Shown: piece after piece, positions 7,059 through 16,470 of the stretch
Position numbering within the stretch: position 1 is the first letter of the stretch
Layout of the letters: every line of letters starts with the position of its first letter
Assembly: GCF_030655415.1 (NCBI RefSeq)
Contig: NZ_JAURVN010000014.1
Location: 434,001 to 498,000, forward strand
DNA from: Herminiimonas sp.
GTDB taxonomy: Bacteria > Pseudomonadota > Gammaproteobacteria > Burkholderiales > Burkholderiaceae
Direction: 5' to 3'
DNA length: 64,000 bases
Program-made: the position numbers and the translations under genes
Notes under the pieces: model-generated
Told to the model about the DNA's origin: nothing
Databases searched by the model: none
Seen by the model: only the letters and a program-made list of their open reading frames with translations

Positions 7059-9917
7059 TTATTTAGTTTGGATAAAACCTTTTAACTTGCTGAATGCTGT
7101 TTCTATCAGCGCCTTTTGTTGCGCGTAATGCTTATCGTAATACCCCACGGCCGGTGATGCACTGGCAGGACGACCTGCGTAAGCCAGCTTTTGCCCATCA
7201 GCTAGGTTTTCAAGAATGTTGTGCTGAATCTGGAACCATGCACCCTGATTTTGCGGCTCATCCTGCGTCCAAACCAAATCAACTGCGTTCGGATATTTTT
7301 TGAGCTCGGCCGTAAATGCCTTGTGCGGGAACGGATACAACTGCTCGACGCGAATGATGGCGACATCGTTTTGCGCGCGTTCCTTGCGTGCAGCGACCAA
7401 GTCGTAATACACACGGCCGGAGCAAGCAATGATGCGTTTCACTTTTTTCGCATCGATGGTCGTATCAACTTCACCGATCACGGTTTGGAATGAGCCTTTG
7501 GCAAGCTCTTCCAACGGTGAGCCGGCATCCTTGTTTCGCAACAAGGATTTTGGCGTCAAGATCACCAAAGGTTTGCGGAACTTGCGGATCATCTGACGAC
7601 GCAGCAAATGGAAAATTTGCGCCGCAGTAGTCGGTTGTACCACTTGCATATTGTTGTCTGCGCACAATTGCAGGAAGCGTTCAGGACGTGCGGAAGAATG
7701 CTCTGGTCCCTGCCCTTCATAACCATGCGGCAGCATCATTACCAACCCTGATGCACGGCCCCACTTCACTTCGCCGGAACTGATGAACTGATCGATAACG
7801 ACTTGTGCACCGTTGACGAAATCGCCGAACTGCGCTTCCCAGATCACCAAGGTATTTGGCTCTGCAGTCGAGTAGCCGTATTCATACGCAAGCACTGCTT
7901 CTTCCGACAAGACTGAGTCGATGACACGGAACCAGGCTTGCTGATCAGAGACGTTTTGCAATGGGCAATACGTACCCGCATCCCAACGCTCGCGATTTTG
8001 ATCATGCAAGATTGCGTGGCGATGTACGAAGGTACCTCGACCTGCATCTTGACCGGTCAAGCGAACGGCATATCCGGAAGCAACCAATGACGCATACGCC
8101 AAATGCTCGCCCATACCCCAATCCAGATTCATTTCGCCACGGCCCATCGTCGCGCGATCATTCAATACTTTTTCCACCAGAGGATGAACCTTGAATCCTT
8201 CCGGAATCACGGTGATGCGTTGCGACAATCGCTTCAATTCCGTCATCGGAATTGCGGTATCCGCAGCGTCGGTCCATTTGCGATTCAGGAACGGCGTCCA
8301 GTCAACTGCGTACTTGCTTTTGAAGTTGGAGATAACCGGATCAATCGTATGCTTGCCGGCATCCATCGCATCGCGATACGCCTTGACCATCTCGTCGGCT
8401 TCATCTTCCGCGATCGTTCCTTGCGTCAGCAATTTGTCGGCATACAGCTTGCGTGTACCGGACAACTGGCCAATTTTCTTGTACATCAAAGGTTGTGTCA
8501 GCGCCGGCGTATCCTGTTCGTTGTGACCCAGTTTGCGATAGCAGACGATATCGACCACGATGTCTTTGCGGAACTCAAGACGATAATCCAGCGCGATCTG
8601 TGCAGCGAAAACCACCGCCTCAGGATCATCGCCATTGACGTGAATCACCGGCGCCTCAATCATTTTCGACACGTCTGTGCAATACAGAGTCGAACGTGAA
8701 TCGCGCGGATCCGAGGTCGTAAAGCCGATCTGATTATTGATGATGATGTGCACGGTACCGCCTGTGCCATACCCACGCGTTTGTGCCAGATTCAAGGTTT
8801 CCATGATGACGCCCTGACCAGCAAAAGCAGCATCGCCGTGAATCAGGATAGGCAGCACTTGTTGCGATGGATCATTTTGACCACGGCGTTCAATACGCGC
8901 TCGTACCGAACCTTCCACCACTGGATTAACGATCTCCAGATGCGAAGGATTAAAGGCTAGCGACAAGTGAACCGGACCGCCTTGTGTGCTGATATCGGAT
9001 GAAAAACCTTGATGGTATTTGACGTCGCCGGAAGGCAAATCTTCAGCGTGGCGACCTTCGAATTCGGCAAACAATTCCTGCGGCATTTTGCCGAGAATGT
9101 TGACCAGCACATTCAAACGACCGCGATGCGCCATACCGATCACGATTTCCTGCACGCCTTTTTCACCACCGCGCTGGATGACTTCATCAAGAGCCGCGAT
9201 AAAGCTTTCACTACCTTCGAGTGAAAACCGCTTTTGGCCGACGTACTTGGTGTGCAGATAGCGTTCCAAACCTTCGGCCGCGGTCAGACGATCAAGAATG
9301 TCTTTCTTCTTTTCGCTGGAAAAAGTTGGTGTGGAACGTATCGATTCAAAGCGTTCTTGCAGCCACAGCTTTTGCGCAGGATCGCTGATGTACATGAACT
9401 CAGGCCCGATCGAGCGACAGTATGTATCGCGCAAGGCATTCAGCAAATCACGCAGCGACGCTGTTTCGGTACCGAAATGGGTATTGCTGATGTTGAACAC
9501 GATGTCCATATCCGCATCGGTGAAACCATAAAAAGCTGGTTCCAATTGCGGAATCGATGGACGTTCCTGTCGTTGCAGCGGATCGAGATTTGCCCAGTTA
9601 TTACCGAGTACGCGATAAGCAGCGATCAGTTGCGTGACAGCGACGCGCTTGCGTCCCATCTCGACGTCTTCTGAAGCCGTAACGGTACGAATGGGACCAT
9701 GTTTGGCTCGTTCGGCAAAGGACGCAATGACCGAGGCATGCGCCACGTCAGGCTTGCTGGATCCATCGACGGCAGGCACATGCTGCATGGCATCGAAATA
9801 TGCGCGCCAGTTGTCTGGTACGGATCCGGGATTGTCCAAGTACGCTTCGTACAGTTCTTCAACGTACGGCGCATTGCCTCCAAACAGATAAGAGTTGGAT
9901 AGACTTTGTTGCATCAT
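7059..9917 (-). CDS. odhA: 2-oxoglutarate dehydrogenase E1
   Basis: Thiamine-diphosphate E1 that decarboxylates 2-oxoglutarate and succinylates the lipoyl arm of OdhB. 952 aa from this start. The N-terminal helix (SYLFGGNAPYVEELYEAYLDNP) binds the E2 core. The ThDP/Mg region GDAAFAGQG and NNQIGFTT lies near 370-410. The pyrimidine-domain half contains EAQFGDFVNGAQ and HGYEGQGPEHSSAR. A GTG nine bases upstream (9926) is also in frame. I prefer the ATG at 9917 because AAAGG is then 8 nt away, whereas it overlaps the GTG. The 233-bp gap before it suggests that odhA has its own promoter. Confidence 0.96.
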   Translation of the reverse strand: MMQQSLSNSYLFGGNAPYVEELYEAYLDNPGSVPDNWRAYFDAMQHVPAVDGSSKPDVAHASVIASFAERAKHGPIRTVTASEDVEMGRKRVAVTQLIAAYRVLGNNWANLDPLQRQERPSIPQLEPAFYGFTDADMDIVFNISNTHFGTETASLRDLLNALRDTYCRSIGPEFMYISDPAQKLWLQERFESIRSTPTFSSEKKKDILDRLTAAEGLERYLHTKYVGQKRFSLEGSESFIAALDEVIQRGGEKGVQEIVIGMAHRGRLNVLVNILGKMPQELFAEFEGRHAEDLPSGDVKYHQGFSSDISTQGGPVHLSLAFNPSHLEIVNPVVEGSVRARIERRGQNDPSQQVLPILIHGDAAFAGQGVIMETLNLAQTRGYGTGGTVHIIINNQIGFTTSDPRDSRSTLYCTDVSKMIEAPVIHVNGDDPEAVVFAAQIALDYRLEFRKDIVVDIVCYRKLGHNEQDTPALTQPLMYKKIGQLSGTRKLYADKLLTQGTIAEDEADEMVKAYRDAMDAGKHTIDPVISNFKSKYAVDWTPFLNRKWTDAADTAIPMTELKRLSQRITVIPEGFKVHPLVEKVLNDRATMGRGEMNLDWGMGEHLAYASLVASGYAVRLTGQDAGRGTFVHRHAILHDQNRERWDAGTYCPLQNVSDQQAWFRVIDSVLSEEAVLAYEYGYSTAEPNTLVIWEAQFGDFVNGAQVVIDQFISSGEVKWGRASGLVMMLPHGYEGQGPEHSSARPERFLQLCADNNMQVVQPTTAAQIFHLLRRQMIRKFRKPLVILTPKSLLRNKDAGSPLEELAKGSFQTVIGEVDTTIDAKKVKRIIACSGRVYYDLVAARKERAQNDVAIIRVEQLYPFPHKAFTAELKKYPNAVDLVWTQDEPQNQGAWFQIQHNILENLADGQKLAYAGRPASASPAVGYYDKHYAQQKALIETAFSKLKGFIQTK

Positions 9918-10106
9918 CTTGCTCACCTTTCTTCGCGTTTCGCGAGATTAGCGGGTTAATTTAACCTTCCGCGGCACGGCCTGACCGTTTGGCGGATTGC
10001 ACATCAAGTTGTGGGGAAGGACTTTTTATTCGCTAGCTGTATTCGACTACTGAAATTGATAATGTAAAACTTGATATTTCAAACGAGAATAACATAAAAC
10101 AAATCT

Positions 10107-10138
10107 GCAAAAAACGAATCATCAAACTCGTTTTTTGC
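10107..10138 (-). terminator. A/T-rich hairpin after gltA
   Basis: GCAAAAAACGA and TCGTTTTTTGC are perfect 11-bp arms around a 10-nt loop, 21 bp after the gltA stop. The stem is A/T-rich and the T tract lies inside it, so termination may be partial. Confidence 0.5.
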
Positions 10139-10159
10139 TCTGTACCGCGACTATTCAAA

Positions 10160-11473
10160 TCAGCCTGGACGCTTTTCCATATCTGGTACATCACGCGCTT
10201 TTTCGCCGATGAACAATTGACGTGGACGACCGATTTTTTGCTCTGGATCGGAAATCATTTCGTTCCATTGTGCAACCCAACCTACCGTACGTGCCATCGC
10301 GAAAATACCTGTAAACATCGAAACCGGAATCCCCAAGGCGGATTGAACAATGCCTGAATAGAAGTCAACGTTTGGATACAGTTTGCGTGAAACGAAGTAT
10401 TCGTCTTCCAATGCGATTTTTTCCAAAGCCATTGCCAACTTGAACAATGGGTCGTCATGCAAGCCTAATTCTTCGAGTACTTCATGGCAGGTTTCACGCA
10501 TCAACTTGGCACGCGGATCAAAGTTCTTGTAAACACGATGACCAAAGCCCATCAACTTGACGCCTGAGTTTTTGTCCTTAACTTTTTCAAGGAACTCGGG
10601 AATCTTGTCAACCGAACCAATTTCTTTCAGCATATTCAAGGCTGCTTCATTCGCGCCGCCATGAGCAGGTCCCCACAGACACGCAATACCTGCTGCGATA
10701 CATGCGAATGGATTTGCACCCGACGAACCGGACAAACGAACGGTCGATGTTGACGCATTTTGTTCGTGGTCTGCATGCAGGATCAAAATACGATCAAGCG
10801 CACGTACCAGAACTTCATTAATTTTGTACTCTTCGCTAGGCGTAGAGAACATCATGTGCATGAAGTTGGCGCTGTACGACAAGTCATTACGTGGGTAGAC
10901 GAAAGGCTGACCAACCGAATACTTGTAAGACATCGCGACCAAAGTAGGCATCTTGGCGATCAGACGAATTGCCGATACTTCGCGATGATGAGCATCGCTG
11001 ATATCAAGCGAGTCATGATAAAACGATGAAAGTGCACCAACGGTTCCGACCAGGACTGACATAGGATGCGCATCGCGACGGAAGCCGCGGAAGAAAAATT
11101 GCATCTGTTCATGCAACATCGTATGACGCGTCACCGTAGTAACAAATTCTTTTTTCTGCGCTACGGTTGGCAACTCACCCTTCATCAGCAAATAGCAGGT
11201 TTCCAAGAAGTCACATTTAACCGCAAGTTGTTCAATTGGGTAGCCGCGATAAAGCAACTCACCTTTGTCACCGTCGATATAGGTAATAGTCGAGTTACAT
11301 GCAGCGGTCGACATAAAGCCTGGATCGTAGGTGAATTTTCCGCTGGCGCCGTAGAGCTTGCGAATATCAATCACGTCAGGACCGATGGAGCCCTTATAGA
11401 TAGGGAACTCCACTGATGGCGAACCGTCAGAAAACGACAGTGTGGCTTTGGTGTCAGATTGAGATTGTGGCAT
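10160..11473 (-). CDS. gltA: citrate synthase
   Basis: Condenses acetyl-CoA and oxaloacetate to citrate. 437 aa, the length of the large type-II hexameric enzymes of Gram-negative bacteria that are inhibited by NADH. Active-site segments are intact: [20 protein letters not shown] and [20 protein letters not shown] lies 6 nt before the ATG. It lies between sdhE and odhA, 107 bp after sdhE, all on one strand. The gap holds a weak A/T hairpin, so it may be transcribed both from the sdh promoter and from its own. Confidence 0.97.
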   Translation of the reverse strand: MPQSQSDTKATLSFSDGSPSVEFPIYKGSIGPDVIDIRKLYGASGKFTYDPGFMSTAACNSTITYIDGDKGELLYRGYPIEQLAVKCDFLETCYLLMKGELPTVAQKKEFVTTVTRHTMLHEQMQFFFRGFRRDAHPMSVLVGTVGALSSFYHDSLDISDAHHREVSAIRLIAKMPTLVAMSYKYSVGQPFVYPRNDLSYSANFMHMMFSTPSEEYKINEVLVRALDRILILHADHEQNASTSTVRLSGSSGANPFACIAAGIACLWGPAHGGANEAALNMLKEIGSVDKIPEFLEKVKDKNSGVKLMGFGHRVYKNFDPRAKLMRETCHEVLEELGLHDDPLFKLAMALEKIALEDEYFVSRKLYPNVDFYSGIVQSALGIPVSMFTGIFAMARTVGWVAQWNEMISDPEQKIGRPRQLFIGEKARDVPDMEKRPG

Positions 11474-11532
11474 GGCTCTTCCTTCTAAATAACAAGGGGG
11501 TAGTCGACTTAAGAATAAATCGCTAAATTAAA

Positions 11533-11559
11533 AAATCTTTATTGATGCACGCAAGATTT
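11533..11559 (-). terminator. weak A/T hairpin between sdhE and gltA
   Basis: On the minus strand AAATCTT and AAGATTT pair around a 13-nt loop, with a run of T after the second arm. With only 7 A/T-rich base pairs it is at best a leaky end of the sdh operon. Confidence 0.3.
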
Positions 11560-11580
11560 AGCTTCAATCTTCAGCCTCAA

Positions 11581-11850
11581 TCAGATAGCGCGCAATCTTG
11601 TCAGCAGCGCATGAACATGAGGCACATCGGCCTCGTCCTGTGGTTCATTGCGTGCCAACAGCAAATTCAGTAAATCGTTATCGGGCAATTCCAGCAATAT
11701 CGAAAAAGCTTCCACTTCTTGATCTGTCAGCGTTTCTTCATGCTGATCGAGAAAGCGCGTCAGCAGCAAATCATTTTCAAGCAAGCCGCGGCGGCCGCGC
11801 CATCTCAGGCGTGCACGCTTTACGGGATCAGCTTGATGGGTAATCGACAT
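11581..11850 (-). CDS. sdhE: SdhE, FAD assembly factor for SdhA
   Basis: 89-aa all-helical protein of the SdhE/YgfY (Sdh5) family that promotes covalent flavinylation of SdhA. The diagnostic RGxxE motif is present as R21-G-L-L-E25 in RGRRGLLENDLLL, with the family segment FSILLELPDNDLLNLLL behind it. The position directly after sdhB agrees with the role. The 115-bp spacer from sdhB contains no obvious hairpin. I see no clear ribosome-binding site. Confidence 0.92.
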   Translation of the reverse strand: MSITHQADPVKRARLRWRGRRGLLENDLLLTRFLDQHEETLTDQEVEAFSILLELPDNDLLNLLLARNEPQDEADVPHVHALLTRLRAI

Positions 11851-11965
11851 AGCGTTTCACTCAATCTGTTTAACGCTTTTCCACGTCATTTTTGCGGGCA
11901 CTACTCAGTCAACGACCGAGGAAGAAACAATGTGGAAAATCATCCGATTCGCCACTGCGCGAACA

Positions 11966-12676
11966 CTAAACTGCCCGCCGTACCATCAATTCCTTGATTT
12001 TTCCGATTGCGCGGGTTGGGTTTAAACCTTTAGGGCAAACATCCACGCAATTCATGATTGTATGACATCTGAACAATCGGTATGGATCTTCCAGATTATC
12101 CAGCCGTTCGCCGGTTGCATGATCGCGCGTATCTGCGATGAAGCGGTAGGCTTGTAACAGACCTGCCGGACCAACAAATTTATCAGGATTCCACCAGAAC
12201 GACGGGCATGAAGTCGAGCAGCATGCGCACAAGATGCATTCGTACAGGCCATCAAGTTCTTCGCGCTCTGCTGGCGACTGCAAACGTTCTTTCTCAGGCG
12301 GGATTGTATCGTTAATCAGATACGGCTTGATCGAATCGTATTGTTTGAAGAATTGCGTCATGTCCACGATCAAGTCGCGGATCACTGGCAAACCAGGCAA
12401 AGGACGCAGCACAATCGGCTCTGTCAATTCGTTCAAATTGGTCGTGCAAGCCAAGCCGTTTTTGCCATTGATATTCATCGCATCCGAACCGCACACACCT
12501 TCACGGCATGAGCGACGCAGCGCCAAGGAATCATCAACATCGGCCTTGATACGCTGCAAAGCGTCCAACAACATTTTGTCATTCGCCTGCAATTCCACCG
12601 TCACATCCTGCATGTACGGTTTTGCATCCTTGTCAGGATCATAGCGGTAAATCTGAAGTCTGAGCGTCCGTGCCAT
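11966..12676 (-). CDS. sdhB: succinate dehydrogenase iron-sulfur subunit
   Basis: Carries electrons from SdhA flavin to quinone through three Fe-S centres. 236 aa. The plant-type [2Fe-2S] site is in SCREGVCGSDAMNINGKNG with the later Cys, and the [4Fe-4S] and [3Fe-4S] ligands are in CILCACCSTSCP and CHTIMNCVDVCPKG. The N-terminus RTLRLQIYRYDPD is typical of SdhB. AAGG lies before the ATG. It lies 11 bp after sdhA. Confidence 0.97.
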   Translation of the reverse strand: MARTLRLQIYRYDPDKDAKPYMQDVTVELQANDKMLLDALQRIKADVDDSLALRRSCREGVCGSDAMNINGKNGLACTTNLNELTEPIVLRPLPGLPVIRDLIVDMTQFFKQYDSIKPYLINDTIPPEKERLQSPAEREELDGLYECILCACCSTSCPSFWWNPDKFVGPAGLLQAYRFIADTRDHATGERLDNLEDPYRLFRCHTIMNCVDVCPKGLNPTRAIGKIKELMVRRAV

Positions 12677-12687
12677 GTTCTGACCTT

Positions 12688-14466
12688 TTAGAAAGTACGT
12701 GGTTTAGGCTTGAAGGTATCGACCGTCAGCGGCTTCATTACCACCGGCTTGTAGTCGAGGCGATTGCCTTCGGAATAAAACAATGTATGTTTCAGCCAAT
12801 TTTCATCGTCACGCTTTTCGAAATCGCGATGAGCATGCGCTCCGCGTGATTCCTTGCGCGCGGCTGCTGAAGTGATGGTGGCTTTGGCTGTTTCAATCAA
12901 GTTATCAAGTTCGAGCGCTTCGATACGCGCGGTGTTGAACACCTTGGATTTATCCTTGAACGACACGTGCTTGCGGCGCTCGTCCAGTTCCATGATTTTC
13001 TTGTAGCCGGTTTGCAGCAAATCATCGGTACGGAACACGCCGCAATACTGCTGCATCGTTGCGCGAATATCGTTGGCGACATCCTGCACGCGTTCGCCAC
13101 CGGTGCTATTTTCCAGATGTGCCAAACGTGACAACGCCAGATCGGCGGCATCGGCTGGCAATGGTTTGTGCTGACGTTGTTTCAAATTACTTTGAACAAT
13201 GTGATTACCAGCCGCGCGGCCGAACACGATCAGATCGAGCAATGAATTGGTACCGAGACGATTCGCGCCGTGCACCGATACGCAAGCGCATTCGCCGATG
13301 GCGTACAAACCATTCACGACGTGATTCGGATTGCCGTTCTTAGGCTCAACTACCTGCCCGTGAATATTGGTTGGAATGCCACCCATTTGATAATGGATAG
13401 TTGGCACGACTGGAATCGGCTCGCGTGTCGCATCAACGTTGGCAAATTTATGTGCGATTTCCAGAATCGATGGCAAACGTTTTTGAATTGTTTCTGCGCC
13501 GATGTGACGCAAATCCAGCATCACGTGATCTTTGTTTGGCCCGCAACCGCGACCTTCCTTGATTTCCTGATCCATCGAACGCGAAACAAAATCGCGCGGC
13601 GCCAGATCTTTCAAAGTCGGCGCGTAACGTTCCATGAAACGTTCGCCCTGGCTATTCACCAGAATGCCACCCTCACCGCGCACGCCCTCAGTAATCAACA
13701 CGCCAGCACCAGCGACGCCGGTCGGATGGAACTGCCAGAATTCCATGTCTTCCAAAGGCAAGCCGGCGCGCGCCGCCATGCCCATGCCATCGCCGGTATT
13801 GATGAAAGCATTGGTCGATGCAGCCCAGATACGGCCCGCGCCGCCTGTAGCAAACATCGTGGTTTTGGCTTCCAGCATCATGACGTTGCCGGTTTCCATT
13901 TCCAGTGCTACCACGCCGATGACATCGCCTTCAGCATCGCGCATCAGATCGATGGCCATCCATTCAACGAAAAAGTGAGTACGGGCGCGAACGTTGCGCT
14001 GATACAGGGTATGCAACAAGGCATGGCCGGTACGGTCGGCTGCCGCGCAAGCGCGTTGCACCGGTTTTTCACCGAAATTGGCAGTGTGTCCACCAAACGG
14101 CCGCTGATAAATTGTGCCGTCTGAATTACGGTCGAAAGGCATACCGAAATGTTCCAGCTCGTAGACAACTTTCGGCGCTTCGCGACACATGAATTCGATC
14201 GCATCCTGGTCGCCTAGATAGTCCGAACCTTTGATGGTATCGAACATATGCCAGTACCAATTGTCTTCCGCCATATTGCCTAGCGATGCACCAATACCGC
14301 CTTGAGCAGCGACTGTGTGCGAACGCGTTGGGAATACTTTGGATAAGACTGCAACGTTCAAGCCAGCTTCTGCAAGTTGCAACGATGCACGCATACCAGA
14401 GCCGCCGGCACCGATGATGATGGCGTCAAAATGGCGTGTAGGAATGCTTGTTTTGAGTGCTGCCAC
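12688..14466 (-). CDS. sdhA: succinate dehydrogenase flavoprotein subunit
   Basis: Oxidises succinate to fumarate with covalently bound FAD. The start is taken as the GTG at 14466 (592 aa): GGAGAG lies 6 nt upstream and only one base separates it from the sdhD stop. A longer reading to an ATG at 14505 would overlap sdhD and add 13 unrelated residues. The FAD motif IIGAGGSGM is at the N-terminus. The His of [10 protein letters not shown] is the expected flavin attachment site. Catalytic segments [21 protein letters not shown] (in parts) and [14 protein letters not shown] are intact. Confidence 0.96.
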   Translation of the reverse strand: MAALKTSIPTRHFDAIIIGAGGSGMRASLQLAEAGLNVAVLSKVFPTRSHTVAAQGGIGASLGNMAEDNWYWHMFDTIKGSDYLGDQDAIEFMCREAPKVVYELEHFGMPFDRNSDGTIYQRPFGGHTANFGEKPVQRACAAADRTGHALLHTLYQRNVRARTHFFVEWMAIDLMRDAEGDVIGVVALEMETGNVMMLEAKTTMFATGGAGRIWAASTNAFINTGDGMGMAARAGLPLEDMEFWQFHPTGVAGAGVLITEGVRGEGGILVNSQGERFMERYAPTLKDLAPRDFVSRSMDQEIKEGRGCGPNKDHVMLDLRHIGAETIQKRLPSILEIAHKFANVDATREPIPVVPTIHYQMGGIPTNIHGQVVEPKNGNPNHVVNGLYAIGECACVSVHGANRLGTNSLLDLIVFGRAAGNHIVQSNLKQRQHKPLPADAADLALSRLAHLENSTGGERVQDVANDIRATMQQYCGVFRTDDLLQTGYKKIMELDERRKHVSFKDKSKVFNTARIEALELDNLIETAKATITSAAARKESRGAHAHRDFEKRDDENWLKHTLFYSEGNRLDYKPVVMKPLTVDTFKPKPRTF

Positions 14467-14467
14467 G

Positions 14468-14833
14468 TTACGCTCTCCAGAGAATCTGTGCCGCCCATCC
14501 GGCACAAGCGACTAGCCACACGATCGTGGCGACCTGCAATGCGAGGCGTATAGAAACCGGTTTGATGTAATCCATCCAGATATCACGCATACCAACCCAG
14601 GCGTGATAAAACAGCGCGAGGAAGGCGACGAAAGTAAACATCTTGAACCATTGCTGCGCAAACAGTGAAGCCCAACCTTCGTAACTAAAATCGCTGGCAA
14701 CCAGAAATGCAACCAGCAAAACCAGCGTGTACGCGATCATGATGATCGCGGTCACACGCTGTGCCAGCCAATCCTTGAAACCGTAATGCGCACCGACGAC
14801 CAGGCGATGCGGGCCGATATTATCTTTTGGCAT
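14468..14833 (-). CDS. sdhD: succinate dehydrogenase membrane anchor SdhD
   Basis: 121-aa inner-membrane subunit with three hydrophobic segments at about 29-46, 60-82 and 95-117. With SdhC it binds haem b and forms the quinone site. The motif [17 protein letters not shown] supplies the conserved His and Asp-Tyr of the family. Its ATG overlaps the sdhC TGA by one base (TGATG), which implies translational coupling. Confidence 0.94.
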   Translation of the reverse strand: MPKDNIGPHRLVVGAHYGFKDWLAQRVTAIIMIAYTLVLLVAFLVASDFSYEGWASLFAQQWFKMFTFVAFLALFYHAWVGMRDIWMDYIKPVSIRLALQVATIVWLVACAGWAAQILWRA

Positions 14834-15243
14834 CAGAACACTCCAAACAGTTTGAGCGCGACCAGCGCGGTTAATGGCAAGCTGATTGCCAACACAACTG
14901 CCGCAGATTTTTTCGCTTGTTCTTTATTCAATCCGAAATGGATATCCATAAACAGATGGCGAATACCCGCGCATAAATGGTGCATGTAAGCCCAGCACAG
15001 CGCGAGAATGATGAGTTTGACAAACCAGTGAGAAACGACACCCTTGAAATATTCGAAAGAAATTTCAGACATCAGACTTTTATCGAGCAGCAGCAAGATG
15101 AATGGCAACAACACAAACATCAAGGCGCCACTGGCTCTATGCAAAATCGACAGTATCCCGGCCAGCGGCAAACGGTAGCGCGCGATGTCCGTAATATGAA
15201 TATTGCGGAATTCCGGCTTACTGGTTTTGAGTGAATCAGACAT
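14833..15243 (-). CDS. sdhC: succinate dehydrogenase cytochrome b556 subunit
   Basis: 136-aa membrane subunit, first gene of sdhCDABE. It contains the family signature SILHRASGALMF in the first membrane helix and HHLCAGIRHLFMDI, whose His is the likely haem ligand. Three membrane helices are predicted, at about 33-55, 70-90 and 115-135. The 155-bp upstream gap carries a plausible promoter and an 8-bp inverted repeat, so this is probably the operon start. Confidence 0.95.
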   Translation of the reverse strand: MSDSLKTSKPEFRNIHITDIARYRLPLAGILSILHRASGALMFVLLPFILLLLDKSLMSEISFEYFKGVVSHWFVKLIILALCWAYMHHLCAGIRHLFMDIHFGLNKEQAKKSAAVVLAISLPLTALVALKLFGVF

Positions 15244-15286
15244 GGCGTGACTTTCCCAAACGAGATGAACATGTAATTTTCACCGA

Positions 15287-15307
15287 TTTTGGTGTGCTGC
15301 ACCAAAA
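15287..15307. promoter_or_regulatory. inverted repeat in the sdhC leader
   Basis: TTTTGGTG-TGCTG-CACCAAAA has perfect 8-bp arms and a 5-base centre. It lies 44 bp before the sdhC ATG and about 30 bp downstream of the -10 box proposed below. It could be a repressor operator or a hairpin in the leader mRNA. Confidence 0.45.
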
Positions 15308-15335
15308 TAAATCTTGCTTATTTAAATCCTGCTGA

Positions 15336-15365
15336 ATATTTTTCATCTGCTTGCCTGTTTGACAA
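15336..15365 (-). promoter_or_regulatory. predicted promoter of sdhCDAB-sdhE
   Basis: On the minus strand TTGTCA (15360-15365) and AAATAT (15336-15341) are separated by 18 bp. This is the best sigma70-like pair in the sdhC upstream gap. It would give a leader of about 85 nt. Confidence 0.4.
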
Positions 15366-15398
15366 ATAACATGCATGTGAGCACATCGCACTTCATGC

Positions 15399-16187
15399 TC
15401 AACTCAATTCATTTTGATAGTGATGATTATTTGTCACGTACAAAGAACGTCGTACTTCGACCGCTTTATCTCCGTACGTAAACGAAACGCGATTCACGCT
15501 CAACAATGGCGTATTCAATTTCACCGCCAATAAAGTTGATGCGCTTTCATCCGAAACTACAGCGCGGATATTTTCAACCGCGCGAATCATTTGTATACCA
15601 AACTCGGTTTCCAGCAAGGCGTACATGGGACCTTTGTATTCCAGCACACGCTCGACCGACAAGCCTTTGAAAATCGCACCCGGCAACCATAGTTCTTCCA
15701 AAATCGTAGGCGCTTCGCCAAAAGTCTGTATGCGTTTTATGAAATAAACCGAGTCACCGGTTTTAATATCCAACTGACGTGCGATATCCGCCGGCGCCCG
15801 CAAGCGTTTGGCTTCTACAATTTTGTTATCTGGGTATTGTGCGTCGCCGACATCGGGCTTCAAACGTAAGAAACGGAACTGCGCGCGCGCTTCATGATGC
15901 GTCGCAACAAATGTTCCCTTACCTTGTCGCCGTACCACCAGGTTTTCTGCGGAAAGCTCATCAATCGCTTTGCGCACCGTGCCTTGGCTAACTTTAAAGC
16001 GGTTAGCCAATTCGATTTCGCTAGGGATCAACTCGCCTGGACGCCATTCGCCAGATTGCAGACTTTGCGTGATTAATGCCTTGATTTGCTGATACAGCGG
16101 ACTGAAAGTCGGCGAAGATCCCGCAGACTGTCCGCCAGGTGCTGGATGTGCCGGATTACTGTTCGACGAGGAATGGGCTGAGCTCAT
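15399..16187 (-). CDS. GntR/HutC-family transcriptional regulator, probable TCA-gene regulator
   Basis: 262 aa. After a 28-residue Ser/Pro-rich tail comes a GntR winged helix (about 30-95, LYQQIKALITQSL through VVRRQGKGTFVA). A UTRA ligand-binding domain follows (about 115-255), which places it in the HutC subfamily. The frame runs on to an ATG at 16271. I choose the ATG at 16187 because the longer reading would begin upstream of the likely transcription start and run through an 18-bp palindrome. It lies between sdhC and mdh and is divergent from mdh, so control of sdh and mdh and autoregulation are likely. The ligand is unknown; a TCA intermediate or small acid is a guess. Confidence 0.85.
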   Translation of the reverse strand: MSSAHSSSNSNPAHPAPGGQSAGSSPTFSPLYQQIKALITQSLQSGEWRPGELIPSEIELANRFKVSQGTVRKAIDELSAENLVVRRQGKGTFVATHHEARAQFRFLRLKPDVGDAQYPDNKIVEAKRLRAPADIARQLDIKTGDSVYFIKRIQTFGEAPTILEELWLPGAIFKGLSVERVLEYKGPMYALLETEFGIQMIRAVENIRAVVSDESASTLLAVKLNTPLLSVNRVSFTYGDKAVEVRRSLYVTNNHHYQNELS

Positions 16188-16244
16188 GGATGTGGATTTC
16201 ACCACAAAACCAGCAGTGCCGTCCAGCAAAAGATTAAAATTAAC

Positions 16245-16262
16245 ATGTCTTATATAAGACAT
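16245..16262. promoter_or_regulatory. 18-bp perfect palindrome, predicted GntR operator
   Basis: ATGTCTTATATAAGACAT is its own reverse complement. Its core GT-CT-TATA-AG-AC fits the HutC-subfamily pattern GT-n-TA-n-AC. It overlaps a possible -10 of the regulator gene (minus strand CTGTCA, 17 bp, TATATA) and ends 10 bp before the -35 box of mdh. It could therefore control both directions. Confidence 0.6.
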
Positions 16263-16272
16263 AAGATACATA

Positions 16273-16301
16273 TTGACAGAGCAATATCGGAAGTCTAAAC
16301 T
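16273..16301 (+). promoter_or_regulatory. predicted mdh promoter
   Basis: A perfect TTGACA at 16273-16278, 17 bp, then TAAACT at 16296-16301. A second inverted repeat, CGGAAGT-CTAA-ACTTCCG (16288-16305), overlaps the -10 box. The leader to mdh would be about 160 nt. Confidence 0.6.
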
Positions 16302-16470
16302 TCCGAATGCATCATTTTGCGCGAGTCCGTTTATTCAGGCAACCGCAAAATCCATGATTCGCTTGTGGATAGCCACGCTGACTTAAAAGGTATTCAACTG
16401 TATTATTGCGCCACGCGGAATACTTTCCCAATACCCAATTTCGATTTCATCATACCCTTGGAGATTCAAC

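Noticed and set aside
13270..14124. 284-codon plus-strand frame opposite sdhA
   Set aside because: Shadow of SdhA; no start signal and no recognisable fold.
14467..14505. ATG start for SdhA at 14505
   Set aside because: Overlaps sdhD by 38 bp and adds residues unlike SdhA; GTG at 14466 has GGAGAG and the proper N-terminus.
16188..16271. 28-residue N-terminal extension of the GntR regulator
   Set aside because: It runs through the palindrome and the likely -10 box, so it is probably not transcribed as coding sequence.
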